Position numbers and translations under genes: made by a program. A stretch of DNA of 64,000 nt, taken from positions 1-64,000 of the forward strand of contig NZ_JASBRQ010000068.1 of assembly GCF_030149425.1 (NCBI RefSeq), in the 5' to 3' direction. Position 1 is the first letter of the stretch. Each line of letters starts with the position of its first letter. Positions 1-9,600 of the stretch are shown piece after piece. The stretch comes from Maricaulis sp. (lineage in GTDB: Bacteria > Pseudomonadota > Alphaproteobacteria > Caulobacterales > Maricaulaceae). Below the pieces are notes generated by a model. It saw only the letters and a program-made list of their open reading frames with translations, had not been told where the DNA came from and did no database searches.

Positions 1-1
1 G

Positions 2-1177
2 GTCCGCTCCCGGCACCTAGAGAACCCGGTCGTTTGTAAACGTCCGGATCTCCTGTCTCGAGCGAGCCGCTGGTTCCAGGAGAATTTTCCAGGCGACGTC
101 CTGTACGCCGTGAAGGCCAATCCTAGCGATTGGGTCATCGACGGCCTATACGCCGCTGGCACCGACTTCTACGAAGTCGCCTCCCTCAGCGAGATCGAGC
201 TGATCGCCCAGCGCCTGCCGCAGGCACGCATGGCCTATCTGCATCCGGTGAAGAGCCGGCTGTCGATCCGCAAAGCCTATTTCGATCATGGCGTCCGCAT
301 TTTCGCCATCGATTGCGAAGCCGAGCTGGCCAAGATCCTTCAGGAGACCGGCAATGCCCGCGACCTCACCTTGATGGTCCGGCTGGCAGTCTCGAGCGAA
401 CACGCTCTCTTCTCCCTGGCCGGCAAGTTCGGTATCGGCGCTGACGGCGCACCGCAGCTGATAAAGCTCGCGCGCGCGCATGCGAGAGAGCTCGGCGTCA
501 GCTTCCATATCGGCAGCCAGTGCATGGAGCCCGTGGCCTATAGCGGTGCCATGCAGGCCGCCTCGCGTCTGATCGCTGCAGCCGGCGTGACCGTCGATAT
601 CGTCGATGTCGGTGGCGGCTTCCCCTGCATCTATCCGGGCATGACCCCGCCGCCGATGCAGGATTTCGTCAACGCCATCGAAAGCGCCTTCGAGCCGATG
701 CTGGTGCATGACAATGCCCAGCTCTGGTGTGAACCGGGCCGTGCCCTCGTTGCCGAGGCCGAGTCGGTCGTCGCCCGTATCGATCTGCGCAAGGACAACA
801 CGCTCTACATCAATGAAGGCAGCTATGGCGCCCTCTTTGATGCCGTGCATGCGAGCTGGCGCTTCCCGATCCGGGCCCTGCGCCAGAATCCGGCCGACCT
901 GACCGGCCTGGCCGAGTTCTCGCTGTTCGGACCGACCTGCGATTCCATTGACGCCATGCCGGGCCCCTATGCCCTGCCAGCCGATATCGCCGAGGGCGAT
1001 TATGTCGAAATCGGCATGCTCGGCGCCTATGGCACCTCGCTCGCCACCGGCTTCAACGGCTTTGGCCAATACGACTACGTCACCGTCGAGGACCAACCCT
1101 TTGCCTCGATGTTCGATACTTCCACGTCCGCTCCGGCTGCGTCCGGCGCCTTCATCGATGAGGAATTTGCTCGATGA
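2..1177 (+). CDS. Ornithine (type III PLP) decarboxylase, 5' end outside window
   Basis: The reading frame is open to the left edge, so the gene is 5'-truncated by the window; 391 residues are visible. A GTG at 110 lies inside the conserved AVKAN motif and is not a start. The motif supplies the PLP-binding lysine. Further family marks are HIGSQ, the glycine loop GGGFP, EPGR and GPTCDSID, whose cysteine is the catalytic one in alanine-racemase-fold ornithine decarboxylases. The enzyme should convert ornithine to putrescine in the cytosol. The stop overlaps the speD start by four bases (ATGA), and speE follows, so the three form a putrescine-to-spermidine operon. Ornithine versus lysine preference cannot be read from sequence. 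Confidence 0.93.
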   Translation, partial: VRSRHLENPVVCKRPDLLSRASRWFQENFPGDVLYAVKANPSDWVIDGLYAAGTDFYEVASLSEIELIAQRLPQARMAYLHPVKSRLSIRKAYFDHGVRIFAIDCEAELAKILQETGNARDLTLMVRLAVSSEHALFSLAGKFGIGADGAPQLIKLARAHARELGVSFHIGSQCMEPVAYSGAMQAASRLIAAAGVTVDIVDVGGGFPCIYPGMTPPPMQDFVNAIESAFEPMLVHDNAQLWCEPGRALVAEAESVVARIDLRKDNTLYINEGSYGALFDAVHASWRFPIRALRQNPADLTGLAEFSLFGPTCDSIDAMPGPYALPADIAEGDYVEIGMLGAYGTSLATGFNGFGQYDYVTVEDQPFASMFDTSTSAPAASGAFIDEEFAR

Positions 1178-1596
1178 ACATGATCTCCAACATTGATATC
1201 CCGCGCGAAACCGAGGCCGAGGCTGCCGACCACTTCATCATGGTCGATGGCAAGGAAGTGGCCGGCAAGCACCTGATCATCGATCTGATCGGCGCCAAGC
1301 ACCTGGATGACGACGCCCGCATCCGCACCGCCATGGCCGATTGCGTCAAGGCGTGCGGCGCGACCCTGCTGCACCTTCACACCCACGTCTTCACCCCGAA
1401 TGGCGGTGTCTCCGGCGTGGCCGTGCTGGCGGAAAGCCACATCTCCACCCACACCTGGCCGGAACGCAATTATGCTGCGTTTGACGTCTTCATGTGTGGC
1501 GATGCCCAGCCGCACAAGGCCGTGGCCATCCTCAAGGAAGCCTTCGAAGCCGAAGAAGCCCAGGTCAAGACGATCCTGCGGGGCGAAGGCGCATGA
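1174..1596 (+). CDS. speD: S-adenosylmethionine decarboxylase proenzyme
   Basis: A 140-residue class 1 prokaryotic AdoMet decarboxylase, which makes the aminopropyl donor for spermidine synthesis. The autocleavage motif AESHISTHTWPE is intact: cleavage between Glu87 and Ser88 would leave a pyruvoyl group on the alpha chain. His93 and Cys108, in the position of the family's processing and catalytic residues, are present. The length fits the short bacterial type. It overlaps the decarboxylase stop by four bases and the speE start by four bases, indicating translational coupling. Confidence 0.96.
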   Translation: MNMISNIDIPRETEAEAADHFIMVDGKEVAGKHLIIDLIGAKHLDDDARIRTAMADCVKACGATLLHLHTHVFTPNGGVSGVAVLAESHISTHTWPERNYAAFDVFMCGDAQPHKAVAILKEAFEAEEAQVKTILRGEGA

Positions 1597-2477
1597 TCCC
1601 GCGCTATTGCTTCAAGGATGATGAGGGCCAGCTCTGGTTCAAGGAAAGCCTGACGCCCTCGGTCGGCAACTCCCTGCGCGTCGATAATCTCGTCTATGCC
1701 GACGATAGCGACCTGCAGCACATCCTCTTGTTCGACAACGACACCCATGGCCGCGTTCTGGCGATTGACGGCCTGGTCCAGGTCTCGCTGTCCGACGAGT
1801 TCGTCTATCACGAGATGGTCACCCATGTGCCGCTCCTGGCTCATGGCGCGGTCAAATCCGTGCTGGTCGTTGGCGGCGGGGATGGCGGCGCGATGCGCGA
1901 GATCCTGCGCCACCCGGGCGTCGAGCGTGTTGTGCTGGCCGAGATCGACGGCGAGGTCATCGACTTCTCCCGCAAATGGCTGCCAGAGGTATCCAAGGGC
2001 TCGTTTGACGATGCTCGCGTCGAGATCAAGATCGTCGACGGCGTCGATTACATGAAAACGGGCGAGGAAAACTTCGACCTGATCATCATCGACAGCTCCG
2101 ACCCGGTCGGCCCCAGCGCCGTCCTGTTCACGCGCGAATTCTACCAGTCCTGCCATGACCGCCTCGCCGAGGGCGGCATTCTGGTGACCCAGTCGGGCCT
2201 GGCCGCGATCCATTCCGACGTGGTCGAGGACACCTCGAAGAGTTTCAAGGCGATCTTCAAGCATCACGGCTTTTACGGCATCACTGTCCCGACCTTCTCC
2301 GGCGGGGAAATGACGCTGGGCTTTGCCACGGATCGTGAGGCCAATATCGCTCCGGCTGCCGGTGTGATCGAGGACCGTTTCGAGGCGCTGAATATCGACA
2401 CGCAATACTATACGCCGGCGGTCCACCGCGGCTCGTTTGCCCTACCGCGCTATCTCGACCGCCTGATCCAGCGCTAA
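1593..2477 (+). CDS. speE: Spermidine synthase
   Basis: A 294-residue aminopropyltransferase that moves the aminopropyl group of decarboxylated AdoMet to putrescine. It has the Rossmann motif GGGDGG (about residues 94-99), the acidic AEIDGEV strand end, and DSSDPVGP (about 167-174), which holds the catalytic aspartate region. The start is the ATG at 1593, overlapping the speD stop as ATGA; a longer frame from 1494 runs inside speD and lacks family similarity. It completes the decarboxylase-speD-speE operon. No clear factor-independent terminator follows. Confidence 0.96.
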   Translation: MIPRYCFKDDEGQLWFKESLTPSVGNSLRVDNLVYADDSDLQHILLFDNDTHGRVLAIDGLVQVSLSDEFVYHEMVTHVPLLAHGAVKSVLVVGGGDGGAMREILRHPGVERVVLAEIDGEVIDFSRKWLPEVSKGSFDDARVEIKIVDGVDYMKTGEENFDLIIIDSSDPVGPSAVLFTREFYQSCHDRLAEGGILVTQSGLAAIHSDVVEDTSKSFKAIFKHHGFYGITVPTFSGGEMTLGFATDREANIAPAAGVIEDRFEALNIDTQYYTPAVHRGSFALPRYLDRLIQR

Positions 2478-2575
2478 GGCGTTTTTGCAAAGCGAAATTG
2501 CATTTGCATGCGCAAAATAAAAGGTGACGGCGAGCGATAGCGGCGTTATGCGGGAAATCCCTAAGGATTACGCCC

Positions 2576-3217
2576 ATGCTTGAACTCTTCATCACCGCTT
2601 TCGTGACGTTCTTCGTCGCCATCGACCCGCCCGGCGTGGCGCCGATTTTCGGCGCCCTGACCGAGGGAGCACCGAAGTCGCACCGCCGGGCCATGGCGGT
2701 CAAATCCGTCGTCATCGCCACGGGTGTGCTGCTGGGCTTTGCCCTGATCGGCGGCTGGCTCCTGGGCGCGCTGCACATCAGCCTGGATGCTTTCCGGGCT
2801 GCCGGCGGGGTGCTGCTGTTCATGATGGCGCTCGACATGATCTTCGAAAAGCGCACCGAGCGCCGCGAGGAGCGGGCCGAAAAGCTGGCCGGTGAGGATG
2901 AGAGCATCGCCGGGACGCATGAGGACATCTCCGTCTTCCCGATGGCCATTCCGATGATGGCCGGCCCGGGCGCGATTGCCACCATGATGCTGTTCATGTC
3001 GGAAGCGGAAAGCCTCCTGCACCGTGCTGTAATCATCGGTGGTGCCGGCGCCAACCTGCTGATCTGCCTGGTTGTCTTCCTCGCTATCGGCCCGGTCATG
3101 CGCTTCATCGGCGAGAGCATGGCGGCGATGATCACCCGGATCCTCGGCGTCATCCTGGCCGCTCTGGCCGCACAGTTCATCTTCGACGGAATCAAGGGCG
3201 CCCTGCTCACCGGCTAG
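2576..3217 (+). CDS. MarC/UPF0056 family inner-membrane protein
   Basis: A 213-residue protein with about six hydrophobic segments and the family signatures FVAIDPPGVAPIF near the N-terminus, FPMAIPMMAGPGAI in the middle and LGVILAALAAQFIFDGI at the C-terminus. MarC-type proteins have no settled substrate, despite their historical link to multiple antibiotic resistance. The charged loop between segments three and four (about residues 95-122, rich in Glu and Arg) is cytoplasmic by the positive-inside rule. It stands alone 98 bases downstream of speE, so read-through from the polyamine operon is possible. Confidence 0.88.
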   Translation: MLELFITAFVTFFVAIDPPGVAPIFGALTEGAPKSHRRAMAVKSVVIATGVLLGFALIGGWLLGALHISLDAFRAAGGVLLFMMALDMIFEKRTERREERAEKLAGEDESIAGTHEDISVFPMAIPMMAGPGAIATMMLFMSEAESLLHRAVIIGGAGANLLICLVVFLAIGPVMRFIGESMAAMITRILGVILAALAAQFIFDGIKGALLTG

Positions 3218-3289
3218 GGCCCCCATCCCCTTTCTGTCGAATTTTCACCACCCGGCTAACCGGTCATTAGCTCTATTCTGCCATAGTTG

Positions 3290-3311
3290 TCGTCCAAAGG
3301 GGTTTGGACGA
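3290..3311. promoter_or_regulatory. 22-base inverted repeat upstream of small membrane gene
   Basis: Nine-base arms TCGTCCAAA and TTTGGACGA flank GGGG and end 28 bases before the ATG at 3339. There is no T-run, so it is not a terminator. It could be an operator or a 5'-UTR hairpin. Confidence 0.4.
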
Positions 3312-3338
3312 TGCCGTGTGAGGGAGAAGGAGACCGGG

Positions 3339-3533
3339 ATGGTTATTCGACTCGTCATGCTGACGGCCGCCGCGCTCACCACTGCAGCCGGCTTTACCGC
3401 ATCTGCCTATAGTCTGACCCAGGGCCAGACCGATCAGGCGATTGCCTTTGCCTGGCCTTCGCTGGCGATCTCCATCGCCATTGCGCTCATCGTGCCGAAA
3501 CGGCGTCAGCGCGTTGAAGCGGGCGTGAAGTAA
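3339..3533 (+). CDS. Small two-helix membrane protein, unknown function
   Basis: A 64-residue protein with two hydrophobic stretches (about residues 3-27 and 37-52) and a basic tail (KRRQR). I chose the ATG at 3339 because an AGGAG sequence sits about six bases upstream; an in-frame GTG at 3318 lacks that spacing. I do not recognise a family. Its 3' end overlaps the converging aguB by 28 bases. The hydrophobic pattern supports a real gene, but the evidence is only the Shine-Dalgarno sequence and composition. Confidence 0.6.
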   Translation: MVIRLVMLTAAALTTAAGFTASAYSLTQGQTDQAIAFAWPSLAISIAIALIVPKRRQRVEAGVK

Positions 3534-4366
3534 GGCGCGTACAGATCCGGCCGGCGATCACGGAAAAAGCCCCAAGCGGCGCGGTCGCGCTCAATCGCTT
3601 GCCGGTCGAACTCGGCCACCAGGACCCCCGCGTCCAACCGACCCAGCTCGCACACTTTCTCGCCGGTATGATCAGCGATGAAAGATGAGCCGTAGAAGAC
3701 CTGTCCATCTTCATCACCAAAACGGTTCGCGGCCACCACCGGAATGACATTGCTCACCGCATGACCCTGCATGGCGCGCTGCCAACGCGCGGCGGTATCG
3801 AGCGACGGGTCCTGCGGCTCAGCACCGATCGCGGTCGGATAGAGCAACACTTCGGCGCCGAGAAGCGTCATCGCCCGGGCCGCTTCGGGGAACCACTGAT
3901 CCCAGCATATCCCGACACCCACACGCCCGAACCGGGTCTGCCAGACCTTGAAACCGGTATCGCCGGGGCGGAAATAGAACTTCTCCTGATAGCCCGGCCC
4001 GTCCGGGATATGGCTCTTGCGGTAAACACCCAGCGCGGAACCATCTGCGTCCAGCATGACGACCGAGTTGTAATAGGCCGGCCCGTCCTGTTCGAAGATC
4101 GAGACCGGGATGACCACGCCGAGCTCACGCGCCAGTTCGGCCATGGCGCTCACACAGGGATGCTGCAGGGCTGGATAGGCCGAAGCGAAATGCACTTCGT
4201 CCTGGGTCTTGCAGAAATACGGCCCCTGGAAGAGCTCCGGCGGCAGGATGATCTGCGCACCGCGGCCCGCGGCCTCGCGCACCTGCGCTTCAACGATAGC
4301 CAGATTGGCCGCGAGATCGCCGGACAGGTCGGCCTGAAGGGCAGCGACCGAAAAGGACTTGCTCAC
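3506..4366 (-). CDS. aguB: N-carbamoylputrescine amidase
   Basis: A 286-residue nitrilase-superfamily amidase that hydrolyses N-carbamoylputrescine to putrescine, CO2 and ammonia. The catalytic triad is visible: Glu44 in LPPELF, Lys117 in YRKSHIPDG and Cys154 in GICWDQWFPE. The signature YRKSHIPDGPGYQEKFYF is typical of AguB. The start is GTG at 4366, abutting the TAG of the upstream serine hydrolase. It is the last gene of an aguA - serine hydrolase - aguB operon, giving a second putrescine route from agmatine opposite the decarboxylase operon. No arginine decarboxylase is in the window, so the agmatine source is elsewhere. Confidence 0.95.
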   Translation of the reverse strand: MSKSFSVAALQADLSGDLAANLAIVEAQVREAAGRGAQIILPPELFQGPYFCKTQDEVHFASAYPALQHPCVSAMAELARELGVVIPVSIFEQDGPAYYNSVVMLDADGSALGVYRKSHIPDGPGYQEKFYFRPGDTGFKVWQTRFGRVGVGICWDQWFPEAARAMTLLGAEVLLYPTAIGAEPQDPSLDTAARWQRAMQGHAVSNVIPVVAANRFGDEDGQVFYGSSFIADHTGEKVCELGRLDAGVLVAEFDRQAIERDRAAWGFFRDRRPDLYAPYFTPASTR

Positions 4367-5533
4367 CTAGTCATCCTCAAGAAAACGCCGCAGCCAGCGA
4401 TCGCCATCGCCCTGGCCGGTGCGCAAATCCATCACCGCGGGCCAGAGCGACCAGGCCGGCCGGTTATCCGAATTCCACAGGGCCACAAAGGCAAAGCCCG
4501 TTTCCGGCTCAAGCACGATCTGCGCCCCATAGCCGGACAGATACCCCGAATGCATCACCAAAGTGCGCTCACCCCAGTCATAGACGCGCCAGCCGAGCCC
4601 GTACCAGGTCGCCGAGACCCGTTCACGCAGCTCGCCAAGCCGCCGCGTTTCCCGCCGGGTCGGCGTCAGGCGTTCATGGGCGCGGGCGCGAACCTCTTCC
4701 GGCAACCCCTCCCGGGTTCCGAGCTGGGCCTGGGCCCAGGCGATCATGTCATTCAGCGACAGGTTCACCCCCGCGGCCGACGGCGTGCGGTCATAATAAC
4801 TGTCGGGGTCACCGGGCCGGTTGGTGCTGCGGCGCCAGCCACGATGCGGCGCGGCCCAATCTTCGCCCAGCGTCAGCCCGCGGGTTCCCAGCGAAGCGGT
4901 TTCCATGCCGATACGGTCAAACAATTCGCTGGTGAGGAGCTCGTCATAGCTCTGCCCCGTAACATCTTCGGCCAACACTTCGACCGAGGAAAAGGCAATA
5001 TTCTGATAGGTATAGCACTCGCCGACCGGACAGATCAGATCGACCCGGGACAAGCGGTCGCGGATGAAACCGACCTCGCGCCCGGCTTCGAGCATATTGT
5101 CATAGGCATTGGGCGGCAGGCCGGTGCGATGGCTGAGGACTTCTTCAATCGTCGGGCTGCGCTCACCGCGCAAATCCATCACCTCGGACGGGATGGGCGC
5201 GCTCAGATCGAGCTGCCCCTCCGCCTCGAGCAGCGCGAACAGGGTTCCGGTAAACGTCTTGGAGACGGAGGCGGCGCGGAACAAGGTCGTTTCGGACACT
5301 TCGCGGCCGCTGCCCGCAGCGGTTTCGCCATGGGTGTAGACGAAAACCGGCTCGCCGGCCTCGATCACGGCGGCGGCGAAACCGACAATGTCCTCGTGTG
5401 AGGCGACCCGGTCGAAATGCGAGCGCAGGCCCGGCAGGTAATCGTCAGCCTCATTGCCCTCGCTCTCGGCGACGGCAGGGCTGCCCAAACAGGTAACACA
5501 ACTCGCAACTGCGATCAGACTGGTTCGGAGCAC
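4367..5533 (-). CDS. Serine hydrolase, class C beta-lactamase / EstB-like
   Basis: A 388-residue exported protein if it starts at the GTG at 5533, which follows GGGAGA and begins a clear signal peptide (LRTSLIAVASCVTCLGSPAVA). Upstream in-frame starts at 5557 and 5566 are possible. The penicillin-binding fold motifs are present: SVSK (Ser89, Lys92) in AASVSKTFTG, YQN (176-178) in place of YxN, and HSG near the C-terminus. Such enzymes include esterases, peptidases and beta-lactamases, and sequence alone does not decide. It lies between aguA, which it overlaps by 19 bases, and aguB, an odd place for a periplasmic hydrolase and possibly chance operon membership. Confidence 0.85.
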   Translation of the reverse strand: MLRTSLIAVASCVTCLGSPAVAESEGNEADDYLPGLRSHFDRVASHEDIVGFAAAVIEAGEPVFVYTHGETAAGSGREVSETTLFRAASVSKTFTGTLFALLEAEGQLDLSAPIPSEVMDLRGERSPTIEEVLSHRTGLPPNAYDNMLEAGREVGFIRDRLSRVDLICPVGECYTYQNIAFSSVEVLAEDVTGQSYDELLTSELFDRIGMETASLGTRGLTLGEDWAAPHRGWRRSTNRPGDPDSYYDRTPSAAGVNLSLNDMIAWAQAQLGTREGLPEEVRARAHERLTPTRRETRRLGELRERVSATWYGLGWRVYDWGERTLVMHSGYLSGYGAQIVLEPETGFAFVALWNSDNRPAWSLWPAVMDLRTGQGDGDRWLRRFLEDD

Positions 5534-6552
5534 TGGCGCTCTCCCGGGACATGACATGTGACGCAATGAAACGCCCCCCCGCCAGTCAGAATAGCGCGTG
5601 AGGGCGATCCCGCCACCCTGCGATCCGGGAAAAGTCGGCGCAAAACCCTTAATGCCCGGTTTTCACTGGCTGTGCCGTAGACCGGAACGATCACGCTGCC
5701 AGCGCCATACACCCAGTTGAGATAGCTCGCGGGCAGGATCTCGCCCTCTTCATCCAACACGCGCCCGGGTCCCGGGATGGCGTGGACCTGGAGCTTGCGC
5801 CCCCTGGCGTCGCGCATGCGCTCCAGCTGACGGCGGATATCAGCAAACACCCGGGTCTGCGGATCATCGGCACCGAAAGGCGCCTGGCAGACAACGACGC
5901 CGGGCCGCACGAAACGGACGATATTGTCGATATGACCATCGGTGTGATCCGCGACCATCCCCTCGTCGATCCAGAGCACTTTTTCGACGCCGAACGCCGC
6001 CTTGATCCGGGCCTCGACTTCGGCTTCTGACAAACCGGGATTGCGGTTGGGGTTGAGCAGGCATTGCCGCGTGGTGAGCAGCGTGCCCTCGCCATCGAAT
6101 TCGAAGGCCCCGCCTTCGGCAACGAGATCGCCCACAATGGTCTCTGCGCCGGCATGATCAGCAATGGTCTGACCGATCTGGGTGTCGCCGGGATAGAGAT
6201 ATTTCCCGCCCCAGCCATTATGGGTGAAGCGCACTGCCTGCAGGCTGCCCCCCTGGCGCAGGAAGACCGGCCCGGTGTCGCGGGTCCAGACATCACCATA
6301 GGGCATGCGCAGGATTTCTGCCCTCGAACCAAGCGCCTGGCGCGCCGCCGCCTCGGCCTCGCCGGTCGCCGCATAAACCGTCACGGCCAGCCTCTCACCG
6401 GTCGCCCCGGGACGCAGCAAAGCCTGCAGGAAGGCCGCAAATTCGGGCCAGACCTCGCTCAGCGGTGCGGGCCAGTATTCAGCCTTCGCCGGCCAGCACG
6501 TGTACAGCCGATGGGGTGTCACCGCTTCATGCGGCAGATGGATCGTCGTCAT
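5515..6552 (-). CDS. aguA: Agmatine deiminase
   Basis: A 345-residue guanidino-modifying enzyme of the pentein fold that converts agmatine to N-carbamoylputrescine. Visible family motifs are MPYGDVWTRDTGP (about 83-95), EGGAFEFDGEG, DHTDGHIDN (about 202-210) and the C-terminal catalytic Cys330 in GGGAFHCVTCHVP. I chose the ATG at 6552 (MTTIHLP); an ATG at 6570 and a TTG at 6582 are alternatives. It heads the aguA - hydrolase - aguB operon. Its promoter should lie between 6552 and the terminator hairpin at 6601. Confidence 0.95.
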   Translation of the reverse strand: MTTIHLPHEAVTPHRLYTCWPAKAEYWPAPLSEVWPEFAAFLQALLRPGATGERLAVTVYAATGEAEAAARQALGSRAEILRMPYGDVWTRDTGPVFLRQGGSLQAVRFTHNGWGGKYLYPGDTQIGQTIADHAGAETIVGDLVAEGGAFEFDGEGTLLTTRQCLLNPNRNPGLSEAEVEARIKAAFGVEKVLWIDEGMVADHTDGHIDNIVRFVRPGVVVCQAPFGADDPQTRVFADIRRQLERMRDARGRKLQVHAIPGPGRVLDEEGEILPASYLNWVYGAGSVIVPVYGTASENRALRVLRRLFPDRRVAGSPSRAILTGGGAFHCVTCHVPGERQCSEPV

Positions 6553-6590
6553 GGCGCGCGGCTCTAGCATGACGCCTGACAAAAGGGGAG

Positions 6591-6626
6591 CGCAAAAGAA
6601 GAAGGGCGGCCCTTAAGCCGCCCTTC
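6591..6626 (-). terminator. Rho-independent terminator of the TonB receptor
   Basis: Ten-base arms GAAGGGCGGC (6601-6610) and GCCGCCCTTC (6617-6626) flank a six-base loop. On the minus strand the hairpin is followed by TTCTTTTGC. It lies 28 bases after the receptor stop. Confidence 0.85.
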
Positions 6627-6653
6627 CCCTGATTTTCGCTGTGTTGCGAGTTC

Positions 6654-9600
6654 TTAGAACTCGTAACGCAGACCGAAGCGGATCTGCCAGACAGACGCAG
6701 CATCGTTCTCGAAGAACAGCTCGCTGCCGTCAGCATCGGTTTCCATGCGGGTGTATTCGTAGACACAGGTCGTGTCGACGCCGCAAACCGGCTCGCCTTC
6801 AGCACCTTCCAGCGTGTTGCCGGTCGCCGTGTCAACGAGGTTGACGCGGGCAACGGTTTCACCGCCGAAGCTCGGACCTTGGACACGGGTGCCCCAGTCG
6901 TCGTTCAGCAGGTTCATGACGTTGAAGACGTCCATGGTGAACTTGAAGTTATTGTCACCAACCCACTCGTTCAGGTAGCCGATACCCGGCAGTTCCTGCT
7001 CGAAGGCGAAGTCCCAACGCTGGGTCCACGGAGCGCTGTCGACATAGGTCGGCGTCCAACCACCCTGGTAACGATCAAGACCACGGGTCTGAACGAATTC
7101 CAGGAGGTCCGCTTCGACGCCCGGATTCGCGAAGGTTGCGATCGGGTCGTTGAAGCCCGTACCTGCCGAGTTGATGATCGGGACGTACAGGTTGTCGTTG
7201 TTGCCGTACGGGAATTCGCCGTCAGACGCGACACCAAACAGGTGGTCGAAGGAACGCATGCCGTAGCCGAACGGCGCACCAGACTGGATCGTACCGAACA
7301 GCGAGAAGCTCGAGGTGTACTCTTTGTAGAAGTCACGCTCGTACTGGAGGAAGATGTTGAACGAGTGCTCAACTTCGTTGATCGAGCGGTGCGCAGAGAT
7401 GTTCTGACGATCCGGACCCTGACCACCGCGGAAGTTGGAGATCGCACGCGAAGACGTGTACGGCTGCGCGTCTTCAACGTCAGCGTAAGCATAGCTCACA
7501 TCGAAGCTGAAGCCGTTCTCGTAATCCTTGGCCAGCGACAGCGCGAAGATGTCAGAAGAGCCTTCATCCGAATTGGAGAGCATGATCGGCGCGCCGTACT
7601 CAAGCTCGTTCAGGTTCGGATAGATCGGACGGCCGTCCGGCGCGATACCCGTGCGGGCAATCTCGTCGGTTTCCCAAGCCAGGTTCACGAAGCGAAGCTG
7701 GTTGTGAGCCTGCGAGTGGACGTACTGAGCGGTGACTTTGTAGTCGTCGCCCAGACCCCAACGGTCGAGGTCGAGATTGTACTCGGCGACCAGCGAGGTG
7801 CGCCACTGAGCCGGGATCTCGAAATTCGGGTCGAAGACACCGAATGCCGGGACGAAGCGGCCGTTCGCATTGGCTGCGTTGAGGGCGATCTCGTCGAGAG
7901 CGACCTGCGGGATCACAGTACCGTCAAAGTTGGTGATACCGTCTGCGTTACCGCGGAAGGTGAGCGGAACGTAGGAGTTCGCCAGGAAGACGGCCGGGGA
8001 ACCACCGGAGAAGAGGCCGAAGCCACCGCGGAGGGTCAGGCGGTCATTGACGGACCAGTTGAAGCCGGCGCGCGGCAGCAGGATGTCGACACCGTCCAGA
8101 TTGTCCTGACCGGAGACGCCATACAGCTCTTCGAACGTACGGGTGACGCCGCTTTCCAGGGTCACGTCGAGACGTGCCGGCGGAACATCGTCCTGAGACA
8201 GACGCTCATAGCGCAGACCGTAGTTGAACTCGAAGTTCGGGGTCAGCGTCCAGGTGTCCTGGGCGAAGAAGGCCCACAGCTCGTAGGAGTACTCGGTGAT
8301 ACCGTCGGCAACATTGCCCGAAGCCGGCAGGTCAGCGAAGTACTCGTCAACGGTGCCGTTGGCGAAGTCGGTGATGCCGTCAAAGGTCGCTACACCAGCA
8401 GAACCCGGCACGAAGACGTTGAGAACAGAGTAGTCCTCATAGCGCATGCCGAAGGTCAGGGTGTGGTCTTCGAAGGTGTAATCGCCCTGGAAGTACAGGG
8501 TGAACAGCTCGTCATCGATGGCGTTAGCCTGGTCGAAACGGTCCGGGCCGAGGCGAACGTCAACCGGGGAAGAACCAACCAGCGCATTACCGTCAAGACC
8601 ATTGGCCGCGAACCACGGATCGGTCGGGTCGATGTCTTCGATGGTGATGGATGCGAAGCTGGAACCAGCCGGGCCACCGGCTTCACCGATCGGCGTACGA
8701 CGCTGCTGGGTTTCTTTCTGACCAACGCGCAGGAGGGTCGAGAAGTTGTCGGTCCAGTCAGAGATGAGCTCGACAGAGATCTGCTCGGTGTTGAGCGGAA
8801 CGCGGCGAGCAGCCGTCGGGAAGTCGAAGGAACCGAAGGAGCCCACCTGGTCCTCGGTCAGTTCGAGGTAGGTCAGGGTCGCACGGTGGTCGTCATTGAT
8901 GTTCCAGTCGAACTTGACGGAGAGACGCTCGGTGGTCTCGGAGTCGTCAGCCAGACGCTTGTCGCCCGGATCGTAGTTGTAGACCGACTGGGTCAGGCCA
9001 CGGATGGCGTCGAACAGGGCGATGTCCGTGTCGCCGAGGTTCGGCGTGGACGGGGAAACGCGCTCGAAGTCCGAGTAGGAGACGAAGAAGAACAGCTTGT
9101 CTTCGATGATCGGGCCACCGACGTTGACGGAGATTTCTTCTTCTTCGAAGTTGCCGGCGCTGTAGTCATTGCCGAAAGCACGGTCGCCGACCAGGTCAGC
9201 GTCGGTCATGTAGTAACCGATGACACCGTCAAACTCGTTCGTACCGGAACGGGTGACGACGTTGATGTTGCCGCCCTGGAAGCCGTTGTTGAGAACGGAG
9301 AAGTCAGCCACGGTGACGGACACGGACTCGATGGAGTCCAGATCGATCGGCGGACGCTGGGACGGGAAAGCACCGTCAGATGCAATACCGAACTGCTCAC
9401 CGATCTCGATACCGTCGAGAGACAGGGTGTTGAAGTTGCGGCCAACACCAGCGATCGACAGCTCACCATTACCGAAGGAGGTAACCAGCGGGTCGCGCGC
9501 CAGGACGTCGGTGAAGTCGCGCGAGAAGGACGGCTGGGCGTCGATCTCAGCAGCGGTGAATGCAGAACCGATGCCGTTATCCAGGGAGATGGAGTCGAGG

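Noticed and set aside
2478-2575. Weak palindromic bits after speE
   Set aside because: Short TTTGC/GCAAA repeats do not form a stable stem with a T-run and I could not support a terminator.
3761-5401. Long plus-strand open frame opposite aguB and the serine hydrolase
   Set aside because: It lies opposite two genes with intact catalytic motifs, has no family motif, and GC-rich codon bias leaves antisense frames open.
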